Positions 5,885 to 6,010 of a stretch of DNA of 6,010 nucleotides are shown here, one piece after another; position 1 is the stretch's first letter; each line of letters begins with the position of its first letter. The notes beneath the pieces were generated by a model. It was not told where the DNA came from. It was given only the letters and a program-made list of their open reading frames with translations, and did not search any database. Location: positions 1 through 6,010 of the forward strand of contig JAOUMG010000139.1 in assembly GCA_029881635.1 (NCBI GenBank), given 5' to 3'. The position numbers and the translations under genes are program-made. The DNA comes from Paracoccaceae bacterium. GTDB taxonomy: Bacteria > Pseudomonadota > Alphaproteobacteria > Rhodobacterales > Rhodobacteraceae.

Positions 5885-5938
5885 ACAGAGACACACACCT
5901 CCTTCACGGAGGTATGGGTCTCCAAGTATCGTCTCTGT
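5885..5938. repeat. Large nested dyad, candidate attachment site or RNA hairpin
   Basis: The core 5888-5922 is GAGAC-acac-ACCTCC, a five-base centre TTCAC, then GGAGGT-atgg-GTCTC: 13 of 15 positions pair with equal spacing. An outer arm ACAGAGAC (5885-5892) also matches GTCTCTGT (5931-5938), so GAGAC has two possible partners, and GTCTC recurs 13 bases apart. The size and dyad symmetry suit a serine recombinase site near its gene, but a structured transcript is equally possible. Confidence 0.4.
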
Positions 5939-6010
5939 GGGGGATCCGGTCGCACAAACCGCCGGTAAATAGGCGATAAATACGCCATAAAATATAATAA
6001 TATAAATGAC

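Larger units (their letters stand above)
5651..6010. other. Gene-free right end downstream of the recombinase
   Basis: These 360 bases contain no coding region that I can support on either strand. They hold a short inverted repeat CATCGC/GCGATG (5659-5664, 5680-5685) without a T-run, the TTCCCTGC repeats, a terminator-like palindrome and a large dyad. The last 45 bases become very AT-rich, with a TATAAT at 5993-5998 but no matching -35. The region downstream of a serine recombinase gene is where an attachment site is often found. Confidence 0.7.

Noticed and set aside
5914..5979. Short plus-strand frame MGLQVSSLWGIRSHK... after GGAGGT
   Set aside because: The Shine-Dalgarno-like GGAGG is only one base from the ATG, too close to work. 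The peptide is about 21 residues without features and GGAGGT is explained by the dyad.

Overview
The base composition is moderately GC-rich and every recognisable protein belongs to families common in Alphaproteobacteria (Rhodobacterales, Rhizobiales or Sphingomonadales-like). The host assignment is inference from protein style, not from a marker gene. The window looks like one end of a prophage or phage-derived integrative element.

Left half, minus strand, read from right to left: a ParB/sulfiredoxin-fold domain fused to a beta-class DNA methyltransferase (1527-2969, possibly starting at 3083), a DUF5681 protein (1108-1530), and the large terminase subunit (1-1124, running off the left edge). 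The three genes overlap by 4 and 17 bases and each has a clear Shine-Dalgarno sequence, so they form one tightly coupled operon linking DNA modification with genome packaging.

Centre: a divergent control region of about 260-375 bases (3084/2970-3345). It has an AT-rich island with a minus-strand -10 candidate, a dyad that could be an operator, and two further hairpin-forming repeats in front of the rightward genes.

Right half, plus strand: a DUF3489 protein (3346-3588), a DUF2924 protein (3585-3989) and a large serine recombinase (3989-5650). These are again overlapped by 4 bases and 1 base, forming a second operon, the integration/excision module. The recombinase has its catalytic residues but lacks the cysteines of the usual zinc ribbon.

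Right end (5651-6010): no gene. It holds two pairs of an 11-bp-period TTCCCTGC repeat with inverted partners, a terminator-like palindrome, and a strong dyad (5885-5938) that is a candidate recombinase site or structured RNA. The likely logic is that the recombinase with its two small partners moves the element, while the leftward operon marks and packages DNA. No repressor, replication gene, capsid gene or restriction nuclease lies in the window. All gene families here are known. The unstudied points are the coupling within each operon and the repeats at the right end.
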